Shown piece by piece: positions 17,594-26,593 of a DNA stretch of 64,000 nt. Made by a program: the position numbers and the translations under genes. The first letter of the stretch is position 1. Each line of letters starts with the position of its first letter. Origin of the DNA: Bacillota bacterium (GTDB lineage Bacteria > Bacillota > Sulfobacillia > JAIMAT01); contig JASBVS010000018.1 in NCBI GenBank assembly GCA_029960955.1, positions 1-64,000 on the forward strand. The letters run 5' to 3'. The notes beneath the pieces are model-generated. The model did no database searches. It was not told the origin of the DNA and worked only from the letters and a program-made list of their open reading frames with translations.

Positions 17594-17964
17594 CGCGAGT
17601 TGCCCGTAAGCCGAGTTCTGTCGAGGGCGGTCATCCATCTGGGACGCCGGTCGCCCGGCGCCTCGAGCGGCCAACCCGGGAGGTCCACGGGCCGTATCAT
17701 CCCTCCCCTATTCGGCCTTGCAGCGGGTGGGGTTTGCCATGGCGGGCCGGTCGCCCAAGCCCCGGTGCGCTCTTACCGCACCGTTTCACCCTTGCCGGCG
17801 ACGGCCGCCCGCCCGCGGCGGGCCGCGCTCGTGCCGGCGGTCTGGTCTCTGTGGCACTTTCCTTGAGGTCGCCCTCACCGGGTGTTACCCGGCACCCTGC
17901 CCTGCGCTGCTCGGACTTTCCTCACGCGCCGAACGGCGCGCGCGACCGCCTGGACAACTCGCAG
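17594..17964 (-). ncRNA. rnpB: RNase P RNA, bacterial type A
   Basis: Catalytic RNA of RNase P, which trims the 5' leader of pre-tRNAs. On the minus strand the near-universal GAGGAAAGTCCGAGC (CR I, 17909-17923), ACAGAGACC (CR II), GGTGAAACGGTG, GGTAAGAGCGCACC and the 3' CAGAACTCGGCTTACGG (CR V, about 17605-17622) all occur in the correct order. The ends pair to form P1 (GCGAGTTG with CAACTCGC). The ~370-nt length and layout fit type A. The ends are set from P1 and are accurate to a few bases. Several short open frames drawn through this segment are therefore not genes. Confidence 0.95.
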
Positions 17965-17968
17965 TTCC

Positions 17969-17997
17969 ATGTTCCCCTCGCCGCGGCGCGCGGTCAA
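17969..17997 (-). promoter_or_regulatory. Predicted rnpB promoter
   Basis: Minus strand: -35 TTGACC (17992-17997), 17-bp spacer, weak -10 GAACAT (17969-17974), ending about 5-7 bases before the 5' end of the RNase P RNA. The -35 matches 5 of 6; the -10 only 3 of 6. Confidence 0.5.
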
Positions 17998-18088
17998 CGG
18001 CAGAGCGCGGCTGCGCCGCCATGGAGTGGCGCCGGCCATGCGCCGGCCGGGTTATCATGACACGCGGAAGGAAGATCCGGATGCGGAG

Positions 18089-18307
18089 GTGGGAGCGCTG
18101 AACGGGGTTTACATCCACAACGCCTACTGCGAGCCGGACACCGTCCTCCAGCTCCTGAAGCGGCGCGGCCAGGTGGTCGACCTCCGCTCGCTGGGCGACG
18201 GCCAGTACAGGATCGTCTACGACGCCGACGGCGTGCGCCGGACGGTCCGCTTCGACGCCGACCTCGACGTCCTGGAGGAGCAGGAAGCGCCCGCGCCCGC
18301 CCGCTGA
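18089..18307 (+). CDS. Small conserved hypothetical protein
   Basis: A short acidic protein (about 70 residues) with the sequence NGVYIHNAYCEPDTVLQLLKR followed by two beta-like strands (QYRIVYDADG, RRTVRFDADLD). I do not recognise the family. The start is uncertain: GTG 18089 lies on top of the best ribosome-binding site (GGAGG, 18085-18089), whereas a CTG at 18098 has ideal 8-base spacing from it and begins at the conserved-looking LNGVY. A TATCAT -10-like hexamer occurs at 18053-18058 without a clear -35. It is followed by the radical SAM gene at 42 bp and is probably cotranscribed with it. Confidence 0.6.
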   Translation: MGALNGVYIHNAYCEPDTVLQLLKRRGQVVDLRSLGDGQYRIVYDADGVRRTVRFDADLDVLEEQEAPAPAR

Positions 18308-18349
18308 ACAGCCCGAACAGCCGGAACCGATCCCGAGGCGGTGGGAGCC

Positions 18350-19639
18350 ATGGCGGAACTGACGCTGAGCATCAAGCCGGACACGCTGACGCTGAGCCGC
18401 GAACACCGGCGGATCGTCGCCTTCGACCGCGAGGGCCGCTGGACGACCGTCTTCGTCGACGGCGTCGCCTACCAGCGCGGTCTCTCGGGACAGGTGCTGG
18501 AGAAGGCGCTCCAGCCGGAGAACGGCGGCCTGCGCAAACGGCTGCGCGCGCTTTCGCCCGAGGAGAGGGCGCGGCTGGCCGAGATGACGGCCGAGCTGGC
18601 CGGCGAGGCGCGGCTGCGACTGGAGCGCGGCGACGGGCTGCTGCGCTGGGAGCTGCCGCCCCTGGTCGCGCGCGTGCTCGAGGAAGCCGCGCTCCGACCG
18701 GAGGCGCTGGCGCTCCCCTGGCTGGAGCGGGCGCTGGCATGGGACGGGGCGAGGCTCGAGGGCGACGCCCGGCGCTTCCTGGACGTCTACCAGCCGATCT
18801 CGATCCTGCCGCCGGACCAGTACCGGGCCGTCTACCTCCAGGCGACCAGCGGCTGCTCCTACAACAAGTGCTCCTTCTGCGACCTCTACCGCGATCGGCG
18901 CTTCGCCATGAAGACCGTGGAGGAGTTCCGACGCCACGTCGAGGCGGTGCGCGACTTCCTGGGGAGGACGGCGCTGGGCCGGCGGACGCTCTTCCTGGGC
19001 GACGGGAACGCGCTCATGGCCCCCACCGACCGCCTCCTGCACTGGATGGAGACGGCCTCCTCCGTCTTCCCGCTCGCCCCGGGAGCGACGATCGCCGAGC
19101 GGCTTCGCTACGTGGAGAGCCACCCGGGCAGCTACGAGGGCTTCTACATCTTCCAGGACCTCTTCCACACGCGCGAGAAGCCGGTGGCCGAGCTGCAGGC
19201 GCTGGCCGCGCACGGGCTGAGGCGCGTCTACCTGGGCGTCGAGACGGGCAGCGAGGCGCTCAGCCGCTTCCTTCACAAGCCGGGGCGGCCGTCCTACGCG
19301 CTCCAGGCGGTCCGCAACCTCCACCGCGCCGGTCTCGCGGTCGGCCTCATCCTCCTCCTCGGCGCCGGAGGAAGCGCCTACGCCGCGGAGCACGTCGTCC
19401 AGACGGCCGACCTGCTCAACCGCATGGAGCTGGGCCCGGACGACCTGATCTACTACTCGCCGATCGTCGAGATCCCCGGCCTCCCCTACCAGCAGGCGAT
19501 GGACGCCGAGGGGATCCGGCGGCTGGACGAGGCGGAGCTGGAGGAGCAGCGCCGGCTCCTGGACGCGGCGATCCGGGCGCCCCGCTGGCCGCGCGGGCCG
19601 CGCCGGTCGCTCTACGACATCCGCGAGTTCGTCTACTAG
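18350..19639 (+). CDS. Radical SAM protein
   Basis: A ~429-residue radical S-adenosylmethionine enzyme. The [4Fe-4S]-binding CxxxCxxC is GCSYNKCSFC (Cys169, Cys174, Cys177), followed by a TIM-barrel with FLGDGNAL (substrate/SAM strand) and VYLGVETGSEALSRFL, typical of B12-independent Elp3-like radical SAM proteins. About 160 residues precede the cluster, beginning LTLSIKPDTLTLSREHRRIVAFDREG, an unassigned N-terminal domain. ATG 18350 is preferred over GTG 18341 for spacing to GAGGCGG. It lies 48 bp upstream of the patatin gene on the same strand. Reaction unknown. Confidence 0.85.
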   Translation: MAELTLSIKPDTLTLSREHRRIVAFDREGRWTTVFVDGVAYQRGLSGQVLEKALQPENGGLRKRLRALSPEERARLAEMTAELAGEARLRLERGDGLLRWELPPLVARVLEEAALRPEALALPWLERALAWDGARLEGDARRFLDVYQPISILPPDQYRAVYLQATSGCSYNKCSFCDLYRDRRFAMKTVEEFRRHVEAVRDFLGRTALGRRTLFLGDGNALMAPTDRLLHWMETASSVFPLAPGATIAERLRYVESHPGSYEGFYIFQDLFHTREKPVAELQALAAHGLRRVYLGVETGSEALSRFLHKPGRPSYALQAVRNLHRAGLAVGLILLLGAGGSAYAAEHVVQTADLLNRMELGPDDLIYYSPIVEIPGLPYQQAMDAEGIRRLDEAELEEQRRLLDAAIRAPRWPRGPRRSLYDIREFVY

Positions 19640-19687
19640 CGGGGGCCGCCGCGCTCCGCCCGCATAGGCTGAGGCGGGGGTGAAGCG

Positions 19688-20686
19688 GTGTCCCGACTGG
19701 CGCGGCAGCCGGGCCCGCCGGTTTCCGCGCGCGCCTCCTTCGGCCTCGCCCTGGGCGCGGGCGGCCTGCGCGGCCTCGCCCACGTGGGCGTCCTGCAAGC
19801 GCTCGGCGAGGCCGGCCTCCGTCCGGCCGCCATCGCCGGCTCCAGCGCCGGCGCCATCGTCGCCGCGCTCTACGCGGCCGGCTGGAGCCCCGGGGAGATG
19901 GAGGCGCTCGCCCGCACCCTCGACGCGCGCCGCCTCTACGACCTCGCCGTCGGTCCCGGCCGCCTCGCCGCGGCGCTGGCGCGCTGGCTCCTGGGGGAGG
20001 CCGGCCTGCCCAACGGCTGGCTGCCGCCCTACCCCCTCGGCCTGATCCGCGGCGAGCGGCTGCGGCGGCTCCTGGAGAGCTGGCTCGGTCACCGCCGCTT
20101 CGCGGAGCTCGATCTGCCGCTGGCCGTGATCGCCACCGACCTGACGCGCGGCCGGCGCGTGGTCTTCGCCTCGGCCGGCCGGGCGCGGGCGCTGGCGGAG
20201 GCGCTGGAACGCGCCTGCCCGGGGCCGGAGGTGACGGTGGCCGAGGCGGTGCGCGCCAGCATCGCCATCCCGGGACTCTTCGAGCCGTACGACTGGGGGC
20301 AGAGCCTCCTGGCCGACGGCGGCATCCTGGACGCCGTGCCGGCCGACGTGCTCCGGGCCATGGGCGTGCAGGTGGCGGTGGCCGTCGACCTGGGCTTCGC
20401 CGACCGCCGCCGGCGGCCGATCCGCAACGTCCTCGACCTGGGGATGCAGGCCGTCGAGCTGATGGGCGACGCCCTGACACGGCTGACGCTCGACCGCCAC
20501 GCGACGCTGGTCATCCGGCCGGAGGTGCGCGACCCCGGCCTGACCGACTTCCGGCACGTCGCGGAGATCGTGGCGCGGGGCTACGAGGCCGGGCGGGAGG
20601 CGTTGCCGGAGCTCCGGCGCGCGCTGGCGGAGGCCGCCGGCGGTCGCCCGGGGTCGTTGCGGCCGCGCTCGGGCGAGACGTCCTAG
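19688..20686 (+). CDS. Patatin-like phospholipase (RssA/YchK type)
   Basis: A 332-residue serine lipase of the patatin family. The oxyanion loop LGAGGLRGLAHVGVL and nucleophile elbow GSSAG (Ser53) lie near the N-terminus, and the catalytic Asp is in LADGGILDAVP (about residue 217). These make the Ser-Asp dyad of bacterial RssA-like hydrolases that act on phospholipids or lysophospholipids. No signal peptide, so it is probably cytoplasmic. Start is GTG 19688 after a GGGGGTGA stretch. The stop overlaps the convergent trmK stop by four bases (20683-20686). Confidence 0.88.
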   Translation: MSRLARQPGPPVSARASFGLALGAGGLRGLAHVGVLQALGEAGLRPAAIAGSSAGAIVAALYAAGWSPGEMEALARTLDARRLYDLAVGPGRLAAALARWLLGEAGLPNGWLPPYPLGLIRGERLRRLLESWLGHRRFAELDLPLAVIATDLTRGRRVVFASAGRARALAEALERACPGPEVTVAEAVRASIAIPGLFEPYDWGQSLLADGGILDAVPADVLRAMGVQVAVAVDLGFADRRRRPIRNVLDLGMQAVELMGDALTRLTLDRHATLVIRPEVRDPGLTDFRHVAEIVARGYEAGREALPELRRALAEAAGGRPGSLRPRSGETS

Positions 20687-21378
20687 CGCGCGCCCAGTTC
20701 CGCGAGCATCTCGCCCAACCGGTTGGCCAGGCGTTCGAGGCCGCTCCGCGCGCCGGCGCCGGCCTCCGGCCGGGAGGCGAGGTGCGCCAGGCGAGCCTCC
20801 ACCTCCTCGAGGCGGCGGCGGAGGAGGGGGACGAGGAGCGGGTCCCTCCGCTCCCAGAGGCGCGGGCCGATCTCCATCACCAGCGCTTCCTGGGGCGGCT
20901 CGCGCCCCGGCTCGGCGCGGATCACCTCGTAGATCCGCTCGCCCTCCGCCACCAGCTCCTCGTCCGCCAGGCGGTAGCCGTGCGCCACCAGCCAGCGGCG
21001 CAGGGTGCCGGCGTGGCTCATCGGCTGGAAGACCCAGCAGGGGACGCTCCCGCGCACGTCGGGATGCGCCTCCAGGATCTCGACGATCCGGTCGCCCCCC
21101 AGGCCGGCGATGACCACCACCTCGGCCTCGCCCGGCGCCAGCGCCTCGAGCCCGTCGCCCTGCCGCAGCTCGACCTGGCCGGCCAGCCCGAAGCTCTGCA
21201 CGTTGCGCAGCGCCCGGTCGAGCGGACCGCGGCGCAGCTCGACGGCGATCGCCCGCGGCGCGATGCCGGTGGAGACCAGGTAGACGGGGAGCAGCGCGTG
21301 GTCGGTGCCGACGTCGGCCACCACCCGCTCGGGCGGTACCTGTCGCGCGATCGCCAGCAGCCTCGGCGAGAGCTGCAC
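20683..21378 (-). CDS. trmK: tRNA (adenine-22-N1)-methyltransferase TrmK
   Basis: A 231-residue SAM-dependent enzyme that methylates A22 of bacterial tRNAs. The TrmK/YqfN signature is visible: N-terminal LSPRLLAIARQVP, SAM motif VADVGTDHALLPVYLV, AVELRRGPLDRA, VVVIAGLGGDRIVEIL and VFQPMSHAGTLRRWL. A C-terminal helical segment of ~70 residues rich in Arg/Leu matches the family's coiled-coil tail. It is 66 bp downstream of the RlmI-like gene and probably at the end of the chemotaxis/methyltransferase transcript. Confidence 0.93.
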   Translation of the reverse strand: MQLSPRLLAIARQVPPERVVADVGTDHALLPVYLVSTGIAPRAIAVELRRGPLDRALRNVQSFGLAGQVELRQGDGLEALAPGEAEVVVIAGLGGDRIVEILEAHPDVRGSVPCWVFQPMSHAGTLRRWLVAHGYRLADEELVAEGERIYEVIRAEPGREPPQEALVMEIGPRLWERRDPLLVPLLRRRLEEVEARLAHLASRPEAGAGARSGLERLANRLGEMLAELGAR

Positions 21379-21444
21379 GTGCCTTCCCCTCTCCCCTCGC
21401 CCCGGGCGGACGAGCCTCGCCGCCCGCCCGTCTCCCTCCTTCGC

Positions 21445-22650
21445 CTATGCCCGCTGCAGGATGAAGCACTTCAAGTAGTCGGAGGCCGGGTGTCCCAGCC
21501 GGACCGGGTGGTCCGGGGAGGCGCCGCGCCGCTCCAGGAGCCGGAAGGCGAGGCCCGCGTCGGCGGCGGCGTCGACGAGCATCTGCTCGAACATCTCCGC
21601 CCGGACGGGCTGCGAGCAGCTGCAGGTCACCAGGAGCCCGCCCGGCTCCAGCAGGCGCATGGCTTGCAGGTTGATCTCCTTGTACCCCCGGTAGGCGCCG
21701 TCCAGGTCCGCGGCCCTGCGGGCGAAGGCCGGCGGATCCAGGATCACCATGCCGTAGCGGGCGCCCGCCTGAACCTTCTCGCGCAGCGCCGCGAAGGCAT
21801 CGCCCTCGAGGAAGCGGACCCGTTCCGCCAGCCCGTTCCGCTCCGCGTTGCGGCGCGCCAGCTCCAGCGCCGGCCCCGAGCTGTCCCACGCCTCCACGCG
21901 CTCCGCGCCGCCCGCCGCGGCCTGGAGCGCAAAGCCGCCGGTGTGGGTGAACATGTCCAGGACGGTCCGTCCCGGGGCCAGGCCGGCGACCCGCAGCCGG
22001 TTCTCGCGCTGGTCGAGGAACCAGCCGGTCTTCTGGCCGCCCAGCACGTCCACCTGGAAGCGGAGGGCGCCTTCCCGGATCCAGAGCTCCTCCGGCAGCC
22101 GGCCGCGGAGCAGGCCGGAACGGGGCTCCAACCCCTCGTGCCGCCGGATCCCCGCCTCGTCCCGCTCCACCACGGCCACCGGCTCCAGCATCGCCTCCAG
22201 CTGGTCGAGGATCGCCTCCCGGAAGGGCTCGAGTCCCGCGGCGAGGAAGCCGACCACCACCACCGCACCGTAGCGGTCGACGATCAGGCCCGGAATACCG
22301 TCCGCCTCGGCGAAGACCAGCCGGCAGGCGTCCGCGTCGGGCAGCCACCGGCGGCGGTAAAGCCAGGCTTCCTCCAGGCGCCGGCGGAACCAGCCCGCGT
22401 CGATCCGCGCCAGCGGGTCCCGGTCCAGCAGGCGGACGGCCAGCCGGGAGCGCGGGTTGTAGAAGCCGCAGCCGAGCTCTCCGCCGCGCTGCGAGCGGAT
22501 CCGCACCACCTCGCCCGGCCGGGCGCCCGGCTCCGCCTCCACCACCTCGTCGCGATAGATCCAGCCGCGCCCCTCCCGCACCGCCCGCGAGCCGGAACCC
22601 GAGACGCGCACCAGCGGCCGGGAGCGGATCCCCCCGCCGCCCGCGGTCAC
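21445..22650 (-). CDS. PUA-domain class I rRNA (cytosine-5) methyltransferase, RlmI/YwbD-like
   Basis: A 401-residue SAM-dependent methyltransferase. An N-terminal PUA domain (about 10-85; [13 protein letters not shown]) is followed by a linker domain with [14 protein letters not shown] and a Rossmann catalytic domain. Motif I is [14 protein letters not shown], motif [11 protein letters not shown], and TCSCSQPV lies at the expected motif VI. The [15 protein letters not shown] block is diagnostic of the RlmI/YccW group acting on 23S rRNA. It overlaps the HD-GYP gene by four bases. The exact target base is inferred. Confidence 0.88.
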   Translation of the reverse strand: MTAGGGGIRSRPLVRVSGSGSRAVREGRGWIYRDEVVEAEPGARPGEVVRIRSQRGGELGCGFYNPRSRLAVRLLDRDPLARIDAGWFRRRLEEAWLYRRRWLPDADACRLVFAEADGIPGLIVDRYGAVVVVGFLAAGLEPFREAILDQLEAMLEPVAVVERDEAGIRRHEGLEPRSGLLRGRLPEELWIREGALRFQVDVLGGQKTGWFLDQRENRLRVAGLAPGRTVLDMFTHTGGFALQAAAGGAERVEAWDSSGPALELARRNAERNGLAERVRFLEGDAFAALREKVQAGARYGMVILDPPAFARRAADLDGAYRGYKEINLQAMRLLEPGGLLVTCSCSQPVRAEMFEQMLVDAAADAGLAFRLLERRGASPDHPVRLGHPASDYLKCFILQRA

Positions 22651-23660
22651 TCCGCTCGCCCTCCCTCACCCCCGCCCCGCTCCACGGGCCCCGCGATCAG
22701 GACGGACATCTGTTCCGGCTCGCTCAGGTCGATGGTCCGTCCGGGCAGGCCTTCCCAGCGTCCCTCCTGCCAGCGGATCTCGCGCACCACCGGACGCGCG
22801 TGCACGCCCTGCGGTGCCCGGACGACGACGCAGGTCCGCCCGTCGTCCAGCCGGACCAGGCTTCCTTCCGGGTAGGGCACCACCAGGTCGGCGAAGGCGG
22901 CGGTCACCTCGACGTCCAGGTCGTAGCCGGCGGCCGCCAGGACGTACTCCACCGCCTCGTGCGGCGCCATGCCCGTCCCCTCCGCGGGGTGGGTCCGGTC
23001 GATGTAGGTGTCGATGACGGCCAGGAGGCGCGCGCCGGGGTCGATCGCGTCACCCCGCAGCCCGCGGGGAAAACCCGATCCGTCGTAGCGCTCGTGATGC
23101 TGCGCCACCGCCGCCCGGCTCCGCGCCGGCCAGGCCAGCGGCGGCTCCATCAGGGCCAGCGCCACCTGCACGTGGCGCGGATCGTCGACGGGGTAGAGCG
23201 CCAGGCCGACGTCGTGGAGCAGCGCCGCCAGGACGAGGTCGTCGCGGGCGCGGGCGCCCAGCCGCCCGAGGGCCAGCGCGGCCACGCCCACCGCCACGTG
23301 GAGCGCCCTGCGCGCATACCAGGGCGCCGCCACGTCCGGTTCCGGAATGGCGATCCCGCGGGGAGAGCCGGCCAGCTCCTCCACCACGGCCCTGGCCAGG
23401 GCGGGACCCGGCTGGAGCGCCACCGGACGCGGTCCCGAACGCGCCACCTGCCAGAGCTCCTGCACCCAGTCCAACACCTGCTGCTGCACCTTGACGCTGA
23501 GGGGGACGTAGGGCGTCACGTCTTCCAGTCCCCGCGCCTCCACGTAGACGTGGCGGACGCCCCGCTCGCGCAGGCGCTCGGCGCCCGCGCGGTCCAGCGA
23601 GGCGCCGCGGGCGGCCAGCAGCCGCCCCTTCGCGTCGTAGACCGGCTCCATCAGCGTCAC
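22647..23660 (-). CDS. HD-GYP domain protein, probable c-di-GMP phosphodiesterase
   Basis: A 337-residue protein with an N-terminal ~80-residue segment ([19 protein letters not shown]) seen ahead of many HD-GYP domains, then an HD-GYP core: [16 protein letters not shown] (HD), [29 protein letters not shown] (the HHExxDGxGYP-type motif, here with GFP) and a conserved [10 protein letters not shown] ~70-residue C-terminal beta domain follows. GTG 23660 follows GAGG by five bases. The matching frame extends 12 more codons up to the cheR stop, beginning with CTG. Proximity to che genes suggests signalling. Activity on c-di-GMP is inferred. Confidence 0.8.
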   Translation of the reverse strand: MTLMEPVYDAKGRLLAARGASLDRAGAERLRERGVRHVYVEARGLEDVTPYVPLSVKVQQQVLDWVQELWQVARSGPRPVALQPGPALARAVVEELAGSPRGIAIPEPDVAAPWYARRALHVAVGVAALALGRLGARARDDLVLAALLHDVGLALYPVDDPRHVQVALALMEPPLAWPARSRAAVAQHHERYDGSGFPRGLRGDAIDPGARLLAVIDTYIDRTHPAEGTGMAPHEAVEYVLAAAGYDLDVEVTAAFADLVVPYPEGSLVRLDDGRTCVVVRAPQGVHARPVVREIRWQEGRWEGLPGRTIDLSEPEQMSVLIAGPVERGGGEGGRAE

Positions 23661-23696
23661 CGGAGCCTCGACCTGTTCGACGGGCAGACGTAGCAG

Positions 23697-24545
23697 TCAG
23701 ATGCGCCTCCCTCTCCGGCTCAGCCCCAGCTTAGTCTCGCCCGCTTCGTACAGAAAGGGGCCCACGGGGCGCAGACCGTAGCGTGCCGGATCGGTCAGGC
23801 TCTCCGTGCTCCCCAGGAGAAGCCAGCCGCCCGGCCGGAGCGCGCGCGCCAGGCCGTCCAGGGCGCGCGCCTTGCCGTCGGCGGTGAAGTAGATGAGGAC
23901 GTTCCTGCAGAGGATCAGGTCGAACTGGCCGGGCGGCGGGTCTCCCAGCAGGTCGTGACGCAGCACGCGGACGGCACGCCGGATCTCGGCGCGCAGCCGG
24001 AAGAGGCCCGACGGCTGCCGCTCGAACCAGCTCGCCCGCCGCCGGTCGCCGAGCCCGGCCAGCTCCTCCTCGGCGTACTCGGCTGCGGCGGCGCGGGCCA
24101 GCGCCACGCTGTCGATGTCGGTGGCCAGGATCTCGCTGCGCTCCAGGAGCCCTTCCTCCGCCAGGAGGATGGCCAGCGAGTAGGGCTCAGGCCCGTTGGC
24201 GCAGCCGGCGGACCAGACGGCGACCCGGGCCTGCCCGCGCACGCGCGGGATCCAGTGGCGGCGGAGGCGCTCGAACTGCTCGGGGTTGCGAAAGAACTCG
24301 GAGACGTGGATGGTGAGGAAGCTGACCACCTGCTGGCGCACCGCCTCCTCCCGCTCCATGCGCGAGACCAGGTCGGCCAGCCCGCCGGCGCCCAGCCGCG
24401 CCACCGCGCCGCGCAGCCGCCGCTCCAGCTGCTCGCGCCGGTAGGCGCCCAGATCCTGGCCCGTCAGGCGCCGGTAGGCCGCCAGGAAGCCCAGCCACTC
24501 CGCCTGGTCGAAGTGTTGCTCGGAATCACCGGCGTTCGCTTTCAC
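23697..24545 (-). CDS. cheR: Chemotaxis protein methyltransferase CheR
   Basis: A 282-residue SAM-dependent methyltransferase that methylates glutamates on chemoreceptors. The N-terminal helical domain (about 10-75) binds receptor. The catalytic domain shows EFFRNPEQFERLR, the SAM motif WSAGCANGPEPYSLAILL, ILATDIDSVALARA and the family signature LILCRNVLIYF. GTG 24545 overlaps the cheB stop by four bases (GTGA), setting the start. It is the last che gene before the HD-GYP gene. CheR is intact although the receptor gene upstream in the operon is truncated. Confidence 0.95.
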   Translation of the reverse strand: MKANAGDSEQHFDQAEWLGFLAAYRRLTGQDLGAYRREQLERRLRGAVARLGAGGLADLVSRMEREEAVRQQVVSFLTIHVSEFFRNPEQFERLRRHWIPRVRGQARVAVWSAGCANGPEPYSLAILLAEEGLLERSEILATDIDSVALARAAAAEYAEEELAGLGDRRRASWFERQPSGLFRLRAEIRRAVRVLRHDLLGDPPPGQFDLILCRNVLIYFTADGKARALDGLARALRPGGWLLLGSTESLTDPARYGLRPVGPFLYEAGETKLGLSRRGRRI

Positions 24546-25660
24546 GTCGCATCCCCCAGCACCTCGGCCAGCGCCTGCGGGATGGCCTCGAGGTCGAGCA
24601 CCCTGTCGGCGAGGCCGGCCATCACCACCGACCTGGGCATTCCGTAGACGACGCAACTGGCTTCCGACTGGGCGATGACATGACCGCCGGCAGCGCGCAC
24701 GGCCGCCGCCCCGCGCGTTCCGTCGGAGCCCATGCCGGTCAGGATGACGGCCACCAGCCGCGGACCCCAGACGGCCGCGGCGCTCTCCAGGGTCGGGTCG
24801 ACGCTCGGGCGGACGCCGTGCTGGGGCGGATCCTCCCCCAGCCGCACGCGGCGCCCGGCCGAGACGCGCAGGTGATAGCCGGCCGGCGCCACCAGCGCCT
24901 GGCGGGCCAGCACCGCCTCGCCGTCCTCCGCCTCGCGGACGCCGATGGGCGCCACCCGGTCGAGCCCCTCGGCCAGCGAGTGGGTGAAGCCCGGGGGCAT
25001 GTGCTGGACCACGATCACGCCGGCCTCCAGGCCCTCCGGCCAGCTGGGCATCAGCCGGTAGAGCGCCTGGGGGCCGCCGGTGGAGGAGCCGATCACCACC
25101 ACCCTGTCCGCCAGGCCGCCGGCGGGCAGGCGCCGGGCCGGCGGCGCCGGCACGCCCGAGGCGGCCCGCCCGGCCGCGGAGCGCGGCAGGCCGGCCGTGG
25201 CGGCGAGGAGCACCCGGCGCGTCAGCTGTTCGATCATGTTCCGGAAGCCGTCGGGCTCGAGGCCGTCGGGCTTGGGCACGAAGTCGATGGCACCGAGGCG
25301 CAGCGCCTCGACCGTCGCCTCGGCGCCGATGCGCGTGCGGCTGGAGAGCATCACCACCGGCAGCGGGTGCTCGCGCATGATCCGGCCGAGCGCGGTCAGG
25401 CCGTCCATGCGCGGCATCTCGATGTCCAGCGTCAGCACGTCGGCGGCGGTGTCCTGCGCCCTCTCCAGAGCCTCGTCGCCGTCGCCCGCCTCGGCCACCA
25501 CCTGGATCCGGCCGGTCGCCTCCAGCGCCCGGCGGACGCGGGCGCGAAAGAAGCGCGAGTCGTCCACGAGGATCAGCCGGATCGGCCGGCCCGCGGCCGG
25601 CCGGCTGGCCGCAGGCGCCGCCGGGAGCCGCCGCTCGGATCCCTCCGCGCCCGGCCTCAT
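24542..25660 (-). CDS. cheB: Protein-glutamate methylesterase/glutaminase CheB
   Basis: A 372-residue response regulator that demethylates and deamidates receptors. After a ~25-residue extension the receiver domain (IRLILVDDSRFFR ... phospho-Asp in VLTLDIEMPRMDG) leads through a linker to the methylesterase. The catalytic domain shows VIGSSTGGPQALYRL (Ser), QHMPPGFTHSLA (His) and LTGMGSDGTRGA (Asp). The start overlaps the cheY stop by four bases (ATGA), and the stop overlaps cheR the same way, so translation is coupled along the operon. Confidence 0.95.
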   Translation of the reverse strand: MRPGAEGSERRLPAAPAASRPAAGRPIRLILVDDSRFFRARVRRALEATGRIQVVAEAGDGDEALERAQDTAADVLTLDIEMPRMDGLTALGRIMREHPLPVVMLSSRTRIGAEATVEALRLGAIDFVPKPDGLEPDGFRNMIEQLTRRVLLAATAGLPRSAAGRAASGVPAPPARRLPAGGLADRVVVIGSSTGGPQALYRLMPSWPEGLEAGVIVVQHMPPGFTHSLAEGLDRVAPIGVREAEDGEAVLARQALVAPAGYHLRVSAGRRVRLGEDPPQHGVRPSVDPTLESAAAVWGPRLVAVILTGMGSDGTRGAAAVRAAGGHVIAQSEASCVVYGMPRSVVMAGLADRVLDLEAIPQALAEVLGDAT

Positions 25661-26019
25661 CGCGGGCTCCCCCAGCGCTCCACCGACTGGAGCACGCGCT
25701 CCGGCTCGAAGGGCTTGACCAGGAAGTCCTTGGCGCCGACCTTGATCGCCTCCAGCACCGTCGCCTTCTGGGCCAGGGCCGTGCACATGACCACCCGCGC
25801 CCCGGCGTCCGCCGCCAGGATCTCGCGCAGGGCGGTCAGCCCGTCCATCTCCGGCATGGTGATGTCGAGCAGGACCAGGTCCGGCCGCTCCCTCCGGTAG
25901 ACCTCCAGCGCCTCCCGCCCGTTCGACGCCTCCAGCACCTCGTGCCCGTGCTCGCGGAGCAGCTTGGCCGTCCGCAGGCGGACGAACTGCGAGTCGTCGA
26001 CGACCAGCACCCGGCTCAT
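25657..26019 (-). CDS. cheY: Chemotaxis response regulator CheY
   Basis: A 120-residue stand-alone receiver. Acidic pocket residues Asp8-Asp9, phospho-acceptor Asp52 (LVLLDITMPEMDG), the Thr of MCTALAQ and Lys of FLVKPF complete the canonical set. Phosphorylated by CheA, it would act on the flagellar switch; no flagellar genes lie in this window. It overlaps both neighbours (cheC upstream, cheB downstream) by four bases. Confidence 0.94.
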   Translation of the reverse strand: MSRVLVVDDSQFVRLRTAKLLREHGHEVLEASNGREALEVYRRERPDLVLLDITMPEMDGLTALREILAADAGARVVMCTALAQKATVLEAIKVGAKDFLVKPFEPERVLQSVERWGSPR

Positions 26020-26591
26020 GCCGGATCACCCGCCACGCTCGCCGGCCGGGGCAGGTAGGCCAGCTGCGCCAGCACCCGCCGGCCCGCCGCCTCGAAGCGG
26101 GCCTGGCAGAGGAGCCAGGAGACGCCGTCCTCCCCCGGAGCGTGCAGGGCGGCCGTGGCCCGCCCGACCACCGTCGCCAGCGGAGCCTCCACCACCTCGG
26201 GCACCGACGGCGCGGTGACGCTGCCCGTCCTCTCGCCCAGGACGTTGAGGAAGGAGGTGACGGTCACGTTGCCCACCTCCGCCAGCACCGAGCGCTCCAT
26301 CTCCCCCAGCTCGCCGGGCGGCGCCTCGCCCGTCAGCGCCTCCACCAGCTCCCGGCTCGACTCGGCGGAGAAGGCGAGGAGGGCGGCACCCCCGAGCCCG
26401 CCCTGGACGGCGATGTAGACCGCCTCCACCGGCTCCTTCAGCTCGGCCATCGCCTTCTGGAGCTCCGCGCCGCGGACGCGGCGGATCGCCTCCGGCCGGC
26501 ACTCCACCGGCTGCCCGAGCATGGCCGAGAGCGCCCGGCCGGCCTGGCGCAGGCCCGCGTCCACCGCCCCGACGAACTCGTCGATCCCCAT
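26016..26591 (-). CDS. cheC: CheC-type CheY-P phosphatase
   Basis: A 191-residue member of the CheC/CheX/FliY family, which removes phosphate from CheY. One consensus active-site helix is clear: EMERSVLAEVGNVTVTSFLNVLGE, with the Glu and Asn pair. The N-terminal helix that carries the second site in classical CheC (here GLRQAGRALSAMLGQPVE) lacks the Glu-x2-Asn pattern, so the protein appears to have a single active site. Two bp downstream of cheA and overlapping cheY by four bases. Whether it partners a CheD elsewhere is unknown. Confidence 0.8.
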   Translation of the reverse strand: MGIDEFVGAVDAGLRQAGRALSAMLGQPVECRPEAIRRVRGAELQKAMAELKEPVEAVYIAVQGGLGGAALLAFSAESSRELVEALTGEAPPGELGEMERSVLAEVGNVTVTSFLNVLGERTGSVTAPSVPEVVEAPLATVVGRATAALHAPGEDGVSWLLCQARFEAAGRRVLAQLAYLPRPASVAGDPA

Positions 26592-26593
26592 CC

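Noticed and set aside
17600..18060. Several short open frames on both strands through the rnpB region
   Set aside because: The segment is fully explained by type A RNase P RNA with its conserved elements.
18052..18060. TTATCATGA at 18052-18060, similar to half of the hisZ palindrome
   Set aside because: Only one half-site is present, the other half is not conserved, and the downstream genes are not histidine-related.
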